NCBI RefSeq assembly: GCF_000175615.1
Contig: NZ_ACVO01000017.1
Span: 1 to 64,000, forward strand
From: Rothia mucilaginosa ATCC 25296
GTDB lineage: Bacteria; Actinomycetota; Actinomycetes; Actinomycetales; Micrococcaceae
Length of the DNA stretch: 64,000 bases
Direction: 5' to 3'
Positions 32,504 through 45,863 of the stretch are shown here, in pieces (within the stretch, counting starts at the first letter, position 1; every line of letters starts with the position of its first letter). A program made the translations under genes and the position numbers. The notes under the pieces were generated by a model. It was given only the letters and a program-made list of their open reading frames with translations, searched no databases and had not been told where the DNA came from.

Positions 32504-33360
32504 ACGCTCAGACGCAACGCTCGGAAGAGTTCCAGCGGCAGGGTCGACGGTACGACCTGTGGCAGGAGTGCGCCCGCCAGTTGCGACTCATGGGCTTTAG
32601 CCTGCGCCAGTTCCTGACGGTCCCCTACTTCATTCAGCTGCTCATCAGTACGGTACTCGGCTCGGTCATCCTTCAGGCGCTCGCCGTGCATGCGGCGGCG
32701 CAGAGCTCCGCGGGTCACTCCGTTGACCCGACCCTAGCCTGGACTCGCGCCGGCATTGTGGGCATGTGGTCGGTCTGCATCGTGTCTGCGGGCATCATCA
32801 ATTTTGAGCGTTTCCGCGGGACCCTCGTGTACCTGTGTTCGGGGTCAATCTCTCCGGTGCGGGTGCTGGCGGCTATCGTTTCAAGCGCCTCCATTGTGGG
32901 TCTGGCTGCCTTGCCCCTATCGTGGGCGGTTTGGGCTCTTGTGACACTCAACCCGCAGGTCACGGATTTTTCGGTACTCTGGCCGCGCTACGTTCTGGGC
33001 GTTCCCCTGCTGTGGCTTGCGTGCCTGTCGGTCACGTTCATGATTGCGGTATTCTTCGTGGCCACGCCGAACGCTATCGCCTACGAGGAGCTATTGCTCG
33101 TGCCGGTTTTTATTCTTTCCGGGGTTCTCTTCACGACCATTGAAGCGCCCGCCTGGCTGGATGCCGCGGGCGTGCTCATTCCCCTGCAGGCGCCGGTTCA
33201 CCTGCTACTTGGGCGTACCGCCATCACTACCCCGGCGGATGCACTCTTGCCCGTAATTCAGACCCTGGTCGTGAGCTTCATCTGGGCGTTGTGCGCCTTC
33301 CTTTTTGCCCGGAAGGCTCTCGCCTCAGCCCGCCGTCGCGGCACCCTGGGGGCGATGTAG
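32500..33360 (+). CDS. ABC-2-type transporter permease 1
   Basis: A 286-residue inner-membrane protein with six hydrophobic segments (among them FIQLLISTVLGSVILQALAV, AGIVGMWSVCIVSAGIINF, VLAAIVSSASIVGLAALPLSWAVWAL, VLGVPLLWLACLSVTFMIAVFFVA and ELLLVPVFILSGVLFTTI). The motif FERFRGTLVYLCSGSISPVRVLAAI matches the ABC-2 family's cytoplasmic loop. It starts inside the last codons of the ATPase gene and stops just ahead of the second permease, so the pair forms the transmembrane channel. Confidence 0.85.
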   Translation: MNAQTQRSEEFQRQGRRYDLWQECARQLRLMGFSLRQFLTVPYFIQLLISTVLGSVILQALAVHAAAQSSAGHSVDPTLAWTRAGIVGMWSVCIVSAGIINFERFRGTLVYLCSGSISPVRVLAAIVSSASIVGLAALPLSWAVWALVTLNPQVTDFSVLWPRYVLGVPLLWLACLSVTFMIAVFFVATPNAIAYEELLLVPVFILSGVLFTTIEAPAWLDAAGVLIPLQAPVHLLLGRTAITTPADALLPVIQTLVVSFIWALCAFLFARKALASARRRGTLGAM

Positions 33361-33361
33361 C

Positions 33362-34192
33362 GTGCGTATTCTCTCTTCTGCCGCTCTGCCTAGCGTGGCG
33401 CGTCGGGCTCTGTCGACCGCCTCTATTGGCTGGTCATCTTCTATTACCTTCGCAACCCTCGGAACGGCCATCACGACCCTGGTGCTCGTGCCGGGCCTCA
33501 ACGTGCTTTTCACGGTGCTTCTGGGTGCCGACCTTGCGGCGAACGATACTGTGCGCATCGGCTGCGCGACCGCGCTGATTACGACCCTCAGCTCCGTGGC
33601 AGCCGGTATTGTCGCGCGCGTTGCCACCGACCGGTGGATTGGCGTCTTCGAGTATGTGTGCACGGCACGCCCCGTGGATGCGGGCTACTGGCTGGGGGCG
33701 GCGGCGGTACCGGCGTTGCTGGCTTCCGTGACGGGTCTGAGCAATGTGGGCATCGTGTGGTTACTGTCCCTCACATCCTCCGCTGCGGGAGCAAGTTCCG
33801 GGCTTTTGGTCGGCACCATCTTACTGATGCCGGTTGCGATTCTTGGCGGGGTCTGCCTGGGCATTTTTGCCGCCGGTTTGGGTCTGTACCTGTCGGATCC
33901 GTACACGGGCTCGAATGTTCTATCTATTGTTCTGCCGGTCAGCGCGGGCGTGATTGTGCCGGTGAGTACCTACCCCGGCTGGCTTGCCTGGCTGTGTTCC
34001 TGGGTTCCGGGGTCCCGGCTGGTGCAGGCTTTAGATACCTCTGGCAGTATTGCGAGCAGCACTACCCCGAATCTCTTCGCGCTCCTGGCAGCAGACACAG
34101 CCCTGGCAGTACTCTACGCCGCTATCGGGCTGGGGCTGACTTTCCTTGCCGCCCGCCGCATCCGTGCCGGCGCCCGCGCCTCGCTGTTGTAA
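33362..34192 (+). CDS. ABC-2-type transporter permease 2
   Basis: A 276-residue membrane protein and partner of the preceding permease. It has about six hydrophobic segments, with VATDRWIGVFEYVCTARPVDAGYWLGAA as the ABC-2-type loop. The start is the GTG at 33362, two bases past the preceding stop codon with GGGGG upstream; an in-frame start 57 bases earlier would overlap the first permease and lacks a site. It completes the three-gene exporter operon. Confidence 0.8.
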   Translation: MRILSSAALPSVARRALSTASIGWSSSITFATLGTAITTLVLVPGLNVLFTVLLGADLAANDTVRIGCATALITTLSSVAAGIVARVATDRWIGVFEYVCTARPVDAGYWLGAAAVPALLASVTGLSNVGIVWLLSLTSSAAGASSGLLVGTILLMPVAILGGVCLGIFAAGLGLYLSDPYTGSNVLSIVLPVSAGVIVPVSTYPGWLAWLCSWVPGSRLVQALDTSGSIASSTTPNLFALLAADTALAVLYAAIGLGLTFLAARRIRAGARASLL

Positions 34193-34195
34193 ACG

Positions 34196-35488
34196 GTGAA
34201 CCCTGAAAAAGAACGAGCCTTTTACTCACCCGCTATCCGGGCGCCGCAACCAAGAAAGACTATTCCTGTGACCATTGCTCCCGCTTCATACACCTTAGAG
34301 ACTCTAGGGTTCGACCCCTCCTGGCAGGGTTCAGCAATCCGCGCCGCGTTCACCCTCGGCGGCACGCTTGAAGATTTCACCCTCGCCCGCGTGAGCGCAG
34401 TGCACCGCACCCGCTGCGAACTGCTGACCTGCGAGCAGGGTGAGCTCATTAAGCTTTCCGCTCCGCTGCGTCCGGTTGAGAACGACTACGGCGAAGAAGA
34501 GTACCCCCTCGTCGGCGACTGGGTACTCACCCAGCCCATCCCCGGAACTGGCGGTGCAGCCCACCCCGCGGAGCATAAACCCCTCGCGATACTGCCCCGG
34601 CGAAGCTACCTCACCCGCCCCAGCGCCACCCGAGAATCCGCGGATCAGCCTGTCGCCGCCAACGTGGATATACTCTGCATCGTTGAGCCCTGCTTCCCCG
34701 AGCCGTCCATTGGGCGAATTGAACGTTACACCGCCCTGGCGCACGCATCCGGAACGCAGGTCGCGCTGATTCTCACCAAGGGTGACCTGGTAACGGCCGA
34801 ACAGCTCGCCGGGTATCGGGAATCTCTGGGTGGCGGCGTGGATGCGGTGCTCACCGTCTGCACGGATAACGGCTACGACCCCGCACCGGTCGCGGAACTC
34901 GTCGCCGGACGTACCGCCGCGTTCCTGGGCCGTAGCGGCGCCGGAAAATCCACCCTGGTCAACGCCCTGCTCAACCCCGGAGTTGACCCCCGCGAGGATA
35001 GCCAGGAATATCAGGTGCAGGTCACCTCCACGGTCCGAGATGCTGACGGCAAGGGGCGCCACACCACCACCAGCCGCCAGATGCTTGTTTTGCCCGGTGT
35101 GGAAGGCTCAAGCGAAGGAGACTCGACCAACGCAAAATCATCATCTGGCACGGTGCTGATCGACACTCCGGGTGTGCGAGCCCTAGCCGCACCGAGCGAT
35201 AGCGCCGCGATTGACGAAACCTTCGACGACGTCTCCGGTTACGCTTCCGCCTGCCGGTACAGCGACTGCTCCCACGGCTCCGAACCCGGATGCGCGGTGC
35301 AGCAGGCCATCGCTGACGGCGCTCTCGACCCCGAGCGCTTCGAACGCTACCGCAGGATGATAGCCGAATCCGCGCGTCTACGCCTGCGCTCTCAAGAACG
35401 TGAGTACCGGCAGAGTAACCGTGCCTTCACAAAGGCAAACAAGGCAGGCCGCCGCACCCTCATGTCCATTAAGGGGCGCGCTAACTAG
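34196..35488 (+). CDS. rsgA: Ribosome small-subunit-dependent GTPase A
   Basis: Circularly permuted GTPase acting in late 30S assembly. The 430-residue protein has the motif order G4 (LTKGD), G1/P-loop GRSGAGKSTLVNAL, G3 DTPG, which is the permuted order. An N-terminal OB-type domain precedes, and a C-terminal zinc-like cluster CRYSDCSHGSEPGC (C-x4-C-x-H-x5-C) follows. The 50-residue insert before DTPG (LPGVEGSSEGDSTNAK) is unusual. The GTG at 34196 starts the frame but lacks a ribosome binding site, so a GTG at 34268 (VTIAPASYTL) may be the true start. It directly follows the ABC operon. Confidence 0.92.
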   Translation: MNPEKERAFYSPAIRAPQPRKTIPVTIAPASYTLETLGFDPSWQGSAIRAAFTLGGTLEDFTLARVSAVHRTRCELLTCEQGELIKLSAPLRPVENDYGEEEYPLVGDWVLTQPIPGTGGAAHPAEHKPLAILPRRSYLTRPSATRESADQPVAANVDILCIVEPCFPEPSIGRIERYTALAHASGTQVALILTKGDLVTAEQLAGYRESLGGGVDAVLTVCTDNGYDPAPVAELVAGRTAAFLGRSGAGKSTLVNALLNPGVDPREDSQEYQVQVTSTVRDADGKGRHTTTSRQMLVLPGVEGSSEGDSTNAKSSSGTVLIDTPGVRALAAPSDSAAIDETFDDVSGYASACRYSDCSHGSEPGCAVQQAIADGALDPERFERYRRMIAESARLRLRSQEREYRQSNRAFTKANKAGRRTLMSIKGRAN

Positions 35489-35703
35489 CCACCGAATTCG
35501 CACGTTCCAGAAGAGTGCAGGGGACTAATCTGGGTGATACTGCTCAGGCCGCAATATAGTAGCCTGCCTCACTCTTCGATACACTAGAAGTAGGCGTGCC
35601 CACAGTCCCCCGCGCACTCTCACCGCCACCCGGCGGCACAGGAACGCGGGCGCAGACGGCACACACCATTCACAAACCCATAACTCATGAAAGAGGTGGC
35701 AGC

Positions 35704-37881
35704 ATGGCTGAACAGAACCTCACCCCGCCCGTACCGAAGAAGGTCGAGCACCGCCGCGAACACCACGGCGACGTCTTCATCGACCCCTACGAATGGCTCC
35801 GCGACAAGGAAAGCGAAGAGGTCCTCAACTACCTCAAGGCAGAAGCCGAATACACCGAAGCTGTCACCGCAGACCAGCAGCCCCTCCGCGAATCCATCTT
35901 CAACGAAATCAAGGGCCGCACCCTGCTGTCGGATCTGACCGTCCCGAACCGTATCGGTGACTGGTGGTACTACAGCCGCATGGTGCCCGGCGGCCAGTAC
36001 CCCGTCTTCTACCGCTACCCCGCCCTGCACGAAGGCGACGAGGTGGTGCGCTACACCCCGCCGACCGTCACCCCCGGCGAAGTACTCGAGGGTGAAGTCG
36101 TCATCCTCGACTGCAACGAATACGCCAAGGACATGGAGTTCTTCTCCCTCGGCAGCTTCCAGCCCGCACGTAACGGCAAGCTGCTGAGCATCTCCGTGGA
36201 CGAAAAGGGCGACGAACGCTACGAGCAGCGCTTCCTCAACATGGAAACCGGCACCTTCCTCGAAGACACCATCCCCAACATTGCGGCGGGCTCCTTCTTC
36301 ATCAACCACGCCGAACAGCTCATCTACCTCGTCCCCGACGAGTCGTGGCGCCCCTGGCGTGTCTACGTGCACGACGTCGGACAGGGCACCGAAGACCACC
36401 TGATCTACGAGGAACCGGACAACACCATGTGGCTCGGCGCCGCCATGAGCTCCGACCGTTCCTCCGTGGTCATTACCAGCTCGAATTCCGAGTACACGGA
36501 GGTGCGCCTCATCCCCACCCGCGAACCCAAGGGTGAGCCGACCCTGCTCATCCCCAAGAGCGCGGGCATCGAATACTACGCTGAGCCGCTCAACATTGCC
36601 GGCGAGCAGCACCTGCTGATTCAGCACGACTACAATGCGTTGAACTCCGAGCTGGTACTCGCCGACATGCCGCGCGAAGGTGAAAGCCTCGAAGAGTACG
36701 CGCAGCGTTGGGTGCCGGTCATCCGCCACAGCGAACACGTGCGCTTGGAGGGCTTCACCTTCACCGCAACGCACCTGGTCGTCACCGCCCGCGCGGACAC
36801 CACCACCCGCATCTTCCTCGCACCGCGTGAGCAGCTGCCCATCCAGTGGCGCCGCCGCCGCCCCGCCGGCGTGACCTTCATGGAGCCTGCCGGCTTCGAT
36901 GAGGAACTGTACACCGCATCCGTGCTGCGTGCGGAGAACTACTCCCCCGTGCTGCGCATCGCCTACACCTCGTACCTGACGCCGCGCCGCGTCTACGACT
37001 ACTTCCCCATGTCGCAGACCCTGCTGCTGCGCCGTGAAACCCCGGTACTCGGCGGCTACAACCGTGAGGACTACCGCGCTTACCGCGACTGGGCACCGGC
37101 GGCGGACGGCACGCTCATCCCTATTTCGGTGATTCACCGCGCCGACCTGGACATGAGCAAGCCGCACCCGGTCATCCAGTACGGTTACGGCTCGTACGAG
37201 TCATCCATGGACCCGATGTTCTCCATCCCGATGCTGTCGATTCTGGACCGCGGCGTCATCTACGTCATCGCGCATATTCGCGGCGGCGGCGAGATGGGCC
37301 GCTCCTGGTACCAGAACGGCAAGAAGCTCGCGAAGAAGAACACCTTCACCGACTTCGTGGACGTCACCAGCTACATTGCGGCTAAGCCGTGGGCTGATGA
37401 GGCGCGTATCGGCTGCTACGGCGGTAGCGCCGGCGGCCTGCTCATGGGCGCCGTCGTGAACCTCGCCCCCGAAAAGTACGCCGCCTGCCTGGCTGCCGTG
37501 CCGTTCGTGGATGCGCTGACCACCATCCTCGACCCGGAGCTGCCGCTGTCGGCGATGGAGTGGGAAGAGTGGGGCAACCCGATTGAGGACCCGGAAGTGT
37601 ACGCCTACATGAAGTCGTACACCCCGTACGAGAACATCCGCCCGGTCCGTTACCCGGCGATTGCTGCGGTGACGAGCCTGCACGACACCCGCGTGCTCTA
37701 CGTGGAGCCTGCGAAGTGGGTTGCGGCGCTGCGTGAGCAGATTGACCCGTCGTCGCCGGTGCCGCTGCTGAAGATTGACATGTCGGGCGGTCACGGTGGT
37801 GGTTCCGGCCGGTATACCCGTTGGCGTGAGATTGCGTGGGATTACGCGTTCCTCATGAGCAACCTCGGCGTTACTGAGTAG
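35704..37881 (+). CDS. Prolyl-oligopeptidase-family serine peptidase (oligopeptidase B-like)
   Basis: A 725-residue cytosolic S9A peptidase cutting short peptides, likely after basic residues. It starts MAEQNLTPPVPKKVEHRREHHGDVFIDPYEWLRDK, typical of the family; AGAGG seven bases before the ATG at 35704 sets the start, although the frame is open further upstream. The N-terminal beta-propeller spans about residues 70-410. The hydrolase domain has IAHIRGGGEMGRSWYQNGK, the catalytic serine in GCYGGSAGGLLMG, and the His region MSGGHGGGSGRYTRWRE. No signal peptide is seen. It stands alone with its own downstream terminator. Confidence 0.92.
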   Translation: MAEQNLTPPVPKKVEHRREHHGDVFIDPYEWLRDKESEEVLNYLKAEAEYTEAVTADQQPLRESIFNEIKGRTLLSDLTVPNRIGDWWYYSRMVPGGQYPVFYRYPALHEGDEVVRYTPPTVTPGEVLEGEVVILDCNEYAKDMEFFSLGSFQPARNGKLLSISVDEKGDERYEQRFLNMETGTFLEDTIPNIAAGSFFINHAEQLIYLVPDESWRPWRVYVHDVGQGTEDHLIYEEPDNTMWLGAAMSSDRSSVVITSSNSEYTEVRLIPTREPKGEPTLLIPKSAGIEYYAEPLNIAGEQHLLIQHDYNALNSELVLADMPREGESLEEYAQRWVPVIRHSEHVRLEGFTFTATHLVVTARADTTTRIFLAPREQLPIQWRRRRPAGVTFMEPAGFDEELYTASVLRAENYSPVLRIAYTSYLTPRRVYDYFPMSQTLLLRRETPVLGGYNREDYRAYRDWAPAADGTLIPISVIHRADLDMSKPHPVIQYGYGSYESSMDPMFSIPMLSILDRGVIYVIAHIRGGGEMGRSWYQNGKKLAKKNTFTDFVDVTSYIAAKPWADEARIGCYGGSAGGLLMGAVVNLAPEKYAACLAAVPFVDALTTILDPELPLSAMEWEEWGNPIEDPEVYAYMKSYTPYENIRPVRYPAIAAVTSLHDTRVLYVEPAKWVAALREQIDPSSPVPLLKIDMSGGHGGGSGRYTRWREIAWDYAFLMSNLGVTE

Positions 37882-37909
37882 GCTATAACCAAGCAAGCCA
37901 CGCTTTAAA

Positions 37910-37954
37910 AAGAACGCTCCGTCTGTATCTAAGTGATACGGACGGAGCGTTCTT
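37910..37954 (+). terminator. Terminator after the S9 peptidase gene
   Basis: A near-perfect 20-bp stem (AAGAACGCTCCGTCTGTATC with GATACGGACGGAGCGTTCTT) around a TAAGT loop, 28 bases after the stop codon and followed by CGTTTA. Confidence 0.8.
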
Positions 37955-37990
37955 CGTTTATGTAGCTTGCTCTGCTCGAGGGACGGTGCT

Positions 37991-38250
37991 CGTCCTCGTT
38001 CCTACAGGGAACCCGCCCTCGCTTCGCTTCGGGCACCCTGATGTCACTACGGACGACACCGCCCCTCCGCGCGCACCTCACCGGAGCCGAGGGTAGCTAT
38101 ACCCTCCGGAAGCGACATCAGGGTGCCCACCCGGGCGCTCTCCGCCGCGAAGCAAGGAGAAGCGGAGCGTCCGGGTGCGGCGGGTGCCCCTGCAGGAGCG
38201 GAGGAAGGGTATAGCGTCCCACCCACCCAGCCTCTGTAGGAACGAGGACG
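37991..38250. repeat. MITE-like element, copy 2 (full)
   Basis: A 260-bp element with the same 16-bp terminal inverted repeats as copy 1 (37991-38006 and 38235-38250) and nearly identical interior. It lies between the peptidase terminator and the gatB terminator, in an intergenic gap. Confidence 0.85.
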
Positions 38251-38294
38251 ATAACCGCCTTTCCAAGCGGAACCATGCGGGATAAGAGAGCACA

Positions 38295-38334
38295 AAAGAG
38301 GCGCCGCCTCCCACACGGGAGACAGCGCCTCTTT
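38295..38334 (-). terminator. Terminator after gatB
   Basis: A perfect 10-bp stem (AAAGAGGCGC / GCGCCTCTTT) flanked by A/T-rich ends, 27 bases downstream of the gatB stop codon on the minus strand. Confidence 0.75.
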
Positions 38335-38360
38335 CGTTAAAGCCGGATCAGCGGAAAAGC

Positions 38361-39865
38361 TTAGCCTTCCACGCCGCACTCAGCCAGAATCAGCTCACGC
38401 ACGCGGGCGGCGTCAGCCTGACCGCGGGTAGCCTTCATGACCTGACCGACGATAGCGCCAGCAGCCTGAACCTTACCGGCGCGAATCTTGTCGGCAACGT
38501 CGGGCATTGCTGCCAGTGCTTCCTGAACGGCTGCGGTAAGCGCACCGTCGTCGGAGACCACGGCGAGGCCGCGTGCCTCAACGATTTCGGCGGGAGTGCC
38601 TTCACCGGCGAGGACGAACTCGAGCACCTGGCGGGCGATCTTGTCGTTGATCTTGCCTTCGGAGATGAGCGCTTCGAGGGCGACCACGGTTGCGGGCTCC
38701 ACGCCGAGGGCGGTGAGCTCAACTTCAGCCTGCTTTGCGCGGCGGGCGATTTCGCCCATCCACCACTTGCGGGCTGCAGCCGCGGTTGCGCCTGCGGCGA
38801 CGGTCTCTTCGATGACGTCGAGTGCGCCAGCGTTGACTACGTCGCGGAACTCTTCGTCGGAGTAGCCCCACTCACCCTTGAGGCGGCGGCGGCGCTCTGC
38901 CGGGGGTTCGGGCAGTTCGGCGCGCAGACGCTCAATCCATTCGCTGTTGGTGACGACCGGTACGAGGTCCGGTTCGGGGAAGTAACGGTAGTCGTCAGCG
39001 TCGGACTTGGGGCGGCCCGAGGAGGTTTCGCGGGTGTCTTCGTGCCAGTGGCGGGTCTCCTGGGTAACCTTTTCGCCGCGTTCGAGGATCGCTGCGTGGC
39101 GGCGAATCTCGTAGCGGACGGCGCGCTCAACCGAACGGAGGGAGTTCACGTTCTTGGTTTCGGAGCGGGTGCCGAACTTCTCTGCGCCCTTGGGCATGAG
39201 GGAGACGTTGGCGTCGCATCGGACGTTACCGCGTTCCATGCGGGCGTCGGAGATGCCGAGGGAGCGGACGATGTCGCGGATTGCGGCAACGTAGGCGCGT
39301 GCCAGTTCGGGTGCGCGCTCGCCGGCACCGACGATGGGTCGGGTGACGATCTCGATCAGGGGCACGCCTGCGCGGTTGTAGTCGACCAGGGAGGAGGTTG
39401 CACCCTGAATTCGGCCGTCTGCGCCGCCGACGTGGGTGAGCTTGCCTGCGTCTTCTTCCATGTGGGCGCGCTCAATTTCGACGGTGAAGATGGTGCCGTC
39501 TTCGAGCTCAACGTCCAGGGAGCCGTTTTCCGCGATGGGGCCGCCAGCCTGGGAGGTCTGGAAGTTCTTCGGGGAGTCCGGGTAGAAGTAGTTCTTGCGG
39601 GCGAAGTAGGACTTGTCTGCAATGTCGCAGCCCAGTGCCAGGCCGAGCTTGATGGCGGACTCAACAGCGGTCTTGTTCACCATGGGCAGCGCGCCGGGCA
39701 GGCCGAGCGATACGGGGGTGACGTTGGTGTTGGGTTCGTCGCCGAACTCGTTGGGTGCGGAGTCGAACATCTTGGTCTTGGTGTTGAGTTCGACGTGCAC
39801 CTCGAAGCCGAGGACCGGGTCGTACTTTTCGATGGCTTCTTCGAAGCTGAGGACTTCTTCACTCA

Positions 39866-39866
<1 letters not shown>
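38361..39866 (-). CDS. gatB: Asp-tRNA(Asn)/Glu-tRNA(Gln) amidotransferase subunit B
   Basis: Binds the mischarged tRNA and its kinase-like active site activates it in GatCAB. The 501-residue protein begins [23 protein letters not shown] and has [25 protein letters not shown] and [13 protein letters not shown], all family signatures; the C-terminal YqeY-like tail (about 350-501) binds tRNA. Its ATG overlaps the gatA stop codon by one base (TAATG), so translation is coupled. Presence of GatCAB implies that Gln-tRNA and/or Asn-tRNA are made by transamidation. Confidence 0.97.
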
Positions 39867-41470
<1,604 letters not shown>

Positions 41471-41485
41471 TTGGTTGTTCTCCTC

Positions 41486-41782
41486 TTAGTCTTCGTCGAG
41501 GATTGCCGGCACGCGGAACTTGCCGTCCTGTGCGTCGGGGGCGCCGGAGAGCGCCTCTTCCTGGGTGAGGGTGGTGACGGGTACGTCTTCGCGGAAGACG
41601 TTCTCGAGGGGGATGGGGTGGCTGGTCGCGGGGATGTCGGCAGTTGCTTTCTGCGACATGGTCTCAACGGATGCGACGATGACGTCCAGCTCAGACGCCA
41701 TCGCGGTGAGTTCTTCATCGGTCATCTCAATGAGTGCCAGCGATGCCAGGTGCTTTACCTGTTCAAAGGTGATGGCAGACAT
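41486..41782 (-). CDS. gatC: Asp-tRNA(Asn)/Glu-tRNA(Gln) amidotransferase subunit C
   Basis: Small stabilising subunit of GatCAB. The 98-residue protein has the usual start (ITFEQVKHLASLALIEMTDEELTAMASELDVIVASV) and the acidic/hydrophobic C terminus that wraps GatA. GGGAG lies four bases before the ATG. It is the first gene of the gatCAB operon. Confidence 0.95.
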   Translation of the reverse strand: MSAITFEQVKHLASLALIEMTDEELTAMASELDVIVASVETMSQKATADIPATSHPIPLENVFREDVPVTTLTQEEALSGAPDAQDGKFRVPAILDED

Positions 41783-41920
41783 GGTTCTCCCGTAGTTTGT
41801 TTTCTTCTCTCTTCTCTAGTGTAGTGGAGGTTGCGTTTTCCGTCTCATTGGGGGTTGGAGGGTTTACCTGCTGGTTTGCGTGGTCAGGCGGTGTTCCTCT
41901 CCCCTATTTTCGGGTTAAAT

Positions 41921-41962
41921 GCTCAACGCCCCGCTCCTCGTGTGAGGTGCGGGGCGTTGGGC
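41921..41962 (-). terminator. Terminator-like hairpin after rpf
   Basis: Arms CAACGCCCCGC and GCGGGGCGTTG, with a CCTC/GAGG inner pair, lie about 35 bases downstream of the rpf-like stop codon on the minus strand. Confidence 0.65.
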
Positions 41963-41997
41963 TACAACGTGTCCACGTTACGCTTGGGGGTTAATCC

Positions 41998-42747
41998 TTA
42001 GGCGGGGATGGTCAGAACCTGGCCGGGGAAGATCAGGTCAACGTTGTAGATGATGTCGGTGTTCGCAGCTGCGATTGCCTGGTAGCCGCCTGCAACGCCG
42101 AGCTTTGCAGCGATCAGCGAGAGGGAGTCACCGGGAACCACGGTGTAGGTGCCTGCTGCAGCCTTGGGAGCTGCTGCTACGGGAGCCTCAACTGCCGGTG
42201 CTGCTACGGGAGCTGCGGGAGCTTCAACTGCGGGTGCAGCGGGTGCTACCGGTGCAGCGGGAGCTGCTGCGGGTGCCTCAACTGCTGCGGGTGCAGCCTG
42301 AGCTGCAGGAGCTACGGGTGCAGCCTGTGCCGCGGGAGCGGTGTAGGTCTGCTGGGTCTGCGACTGTGCAGCCACGGTGGTGGGCTCGGTGTAGGTGGGA
42401 GCTGCGCCGGTCTTGCCGTAGAGGCCAAGCTTAGCGGAGCATGCGGGCCATGCGCCCCAGCCCTGGATAGCGAGCAGACGCTCGCCAGCCTCGATCTGCT
42501 GTGCACGGGTAGCGGTCGCGGGGGAGCCGGACATGCCGACGCCGTTCCAGGACTGCTGGGTGAACTGCAGACCGCCGTAGAAGCCGTTACCGGTGTTGAT
42601 GGACCAGTTGCCACCGGACTCGCACTGTGCCAGTGCGTCCCAGGTAGCACCGTCTACTGCGTTTGCAGCGGGCATCGACATGGTAGCTGCTACAGCGCCA
42701 CCGATGGCGAGAGCTGCTGCGGTACGACGAATGGAAGTGTTCTTCAT
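41998..42747 (-). CDS. Resuscitation-promoting-factor-like transglycosylase with LysM
   Basis: A 249-residue secreted cell-wall enzyme. Residues 1-30 are a signal peptide ending ANA. The Rpf lysozyme-like domain (about 31-105) has WDALAQCESGGNWSINTGNGFYGGLQF with catalytic Glu E43. An Ala/Pro/Val-rich linker (about 115-195) and a C-terminal LysM domain (YTVVPGDSLSLIAAKLG...VDLIFPGQVLTIPA, about 198-247) follow, a layout common in Micrococcaceae. It should cut peptidoglycan during growth or revival from dormancy. AAGGAG precedes the ATG. A long, structured AT-rich region lies upstream. Confidence 0.9.
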   Translation of the reverse strand: MKNTSIRRTAAALAIGGAVAATMSMPAANAVDGATWDALAQCESGGNWSINTGNGFYGGLQFTQQSWNGVGMSGSPATATRAQQIEAGERLLAIQGWGAWPACSAKLGLYGKTGAAPTYTEPTTVAAQSQTQQTYTAPAAQAAPVAPAAQAAPAAVEAPAAAPAAPVAPAAPAVEAPAAPVAAPAVEAPVAAAPKAAAGTYTVVPGDSLSLIAAKLGVAGGYQAIAAANTDIIYNVDLIFPGQVLTIPA

Positions 42748-43443
42748 AATGCTCCTTGGGGCCGTCCCCGCTCGTTCCGTCCCCGGAACTCTAGCGCGCC
42801 GCCGCTCACCCTTTGATAACGAAGTAGGTTACTCATATTCTGGCTCTACCATGTGAGCGGCTCTCCACCGATTTCATGTCACCGTGAGCGATTCTGCACT
42901 TATGTGCGGAATCCGGGTGGCACTTCCTCGATGGGGACGTGCGGTAGAACCGGGCATCGTTTCAAGCATTCCAAGCTTGAAACCACACAGGTGATTCTCT
43001 TGCGAGAATCCATCTGGTCTCAAAGATAGCCGAGGTTTTTTATGATTCCAACCCGATTTCAAGTTCACAGCGAACGTCCCGGGTTCTCCCAGGGTTCTTC
43101 CAGGTTAAAAGTGCAGGAAACATTATTTAAGACCTTGAGCCCCGCGCGCCTTAAGGGTTTCACCCCGGAATTTCGGGGTTTTCTAGGGGTTTAACTCGGA
43201 TGCGCTCCCCTGCTGAGTTTTCCAATTCGGGGTTGATGGGCGCCACCTTTAAGGGTTTTGAACAGCGTGTAAATATTTTTTAAATATTTCTTCGCTTTGG
43301 GAGTGTTTTAAGGCGCTTCCGCCTTAAAAGCTGTGGTAATTATAAATGCCAGAAATTGGCATTCAGACCCTGAAGCACGCACTCCAGAGCCTGAATGCTC
43401 TATATATTGCAGGGGTCAGATTCAGGTGCCCCCACTACCGGGT
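42748..43443. other. Long AT-rich intergenic region upstream of rpf
   Basis: About 700 bases without a convincing gene, clearly more AT-rich than the rest from 43060 on. It holds several hairpins: GTTTCAAG...CTTGAAAC near 42959-42984, GATTCTC-TTGC-GAGAATC near 42993-43010, an AT-rich palindrome near 43271-43289, and the terminator at 43306-43329. It may be a long regulatory leader for the rpf-like gene. I looked for the c-di-AMP (ydaO) riboswitch often found before rpf genes and did not find its core. Confidence 0.4.
43306..43329 (-). terminator. Terminator hairpin downstream of ligA
   Basis: A perfect 10-bp stem (TTTTAAGGCG / CGCCTTAAAA) with a CTTC loop. It lies 115 bases beyond the ligA stop codon on the minus strand and can act in both directions. 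Confidence 0.65.
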
Positions 43444-45660
<2,217 letters not shown>

Positions 45661-45863
45661 CTAGCGTTTTTGCTCCGCCTCTCCCCTATCGCTCGTCATA
45701 TTGCTCAGGTCCCGCCAGCGCAAACACTGGCGTAAGAACACCGTAGCTACTTCCCGGATTGCGCTTCCTTAGTTTCTGTACGCGGATGCAGTTCACCCCC
45801 GCCTCCTACAGGCACTCGCATGAGCACCCATAGAAATTGGGGGTGAATCAACAGGTATGAAGT

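Noticed and set aside
42748..43443. c-di-AMP (ydaO) riboswitch upstream of the rpf-like gene
   Set aside because: I looked for the GGGGTGAA and CCGAATCCG-type core blocks in the right order on the minus strand and did not find them together.
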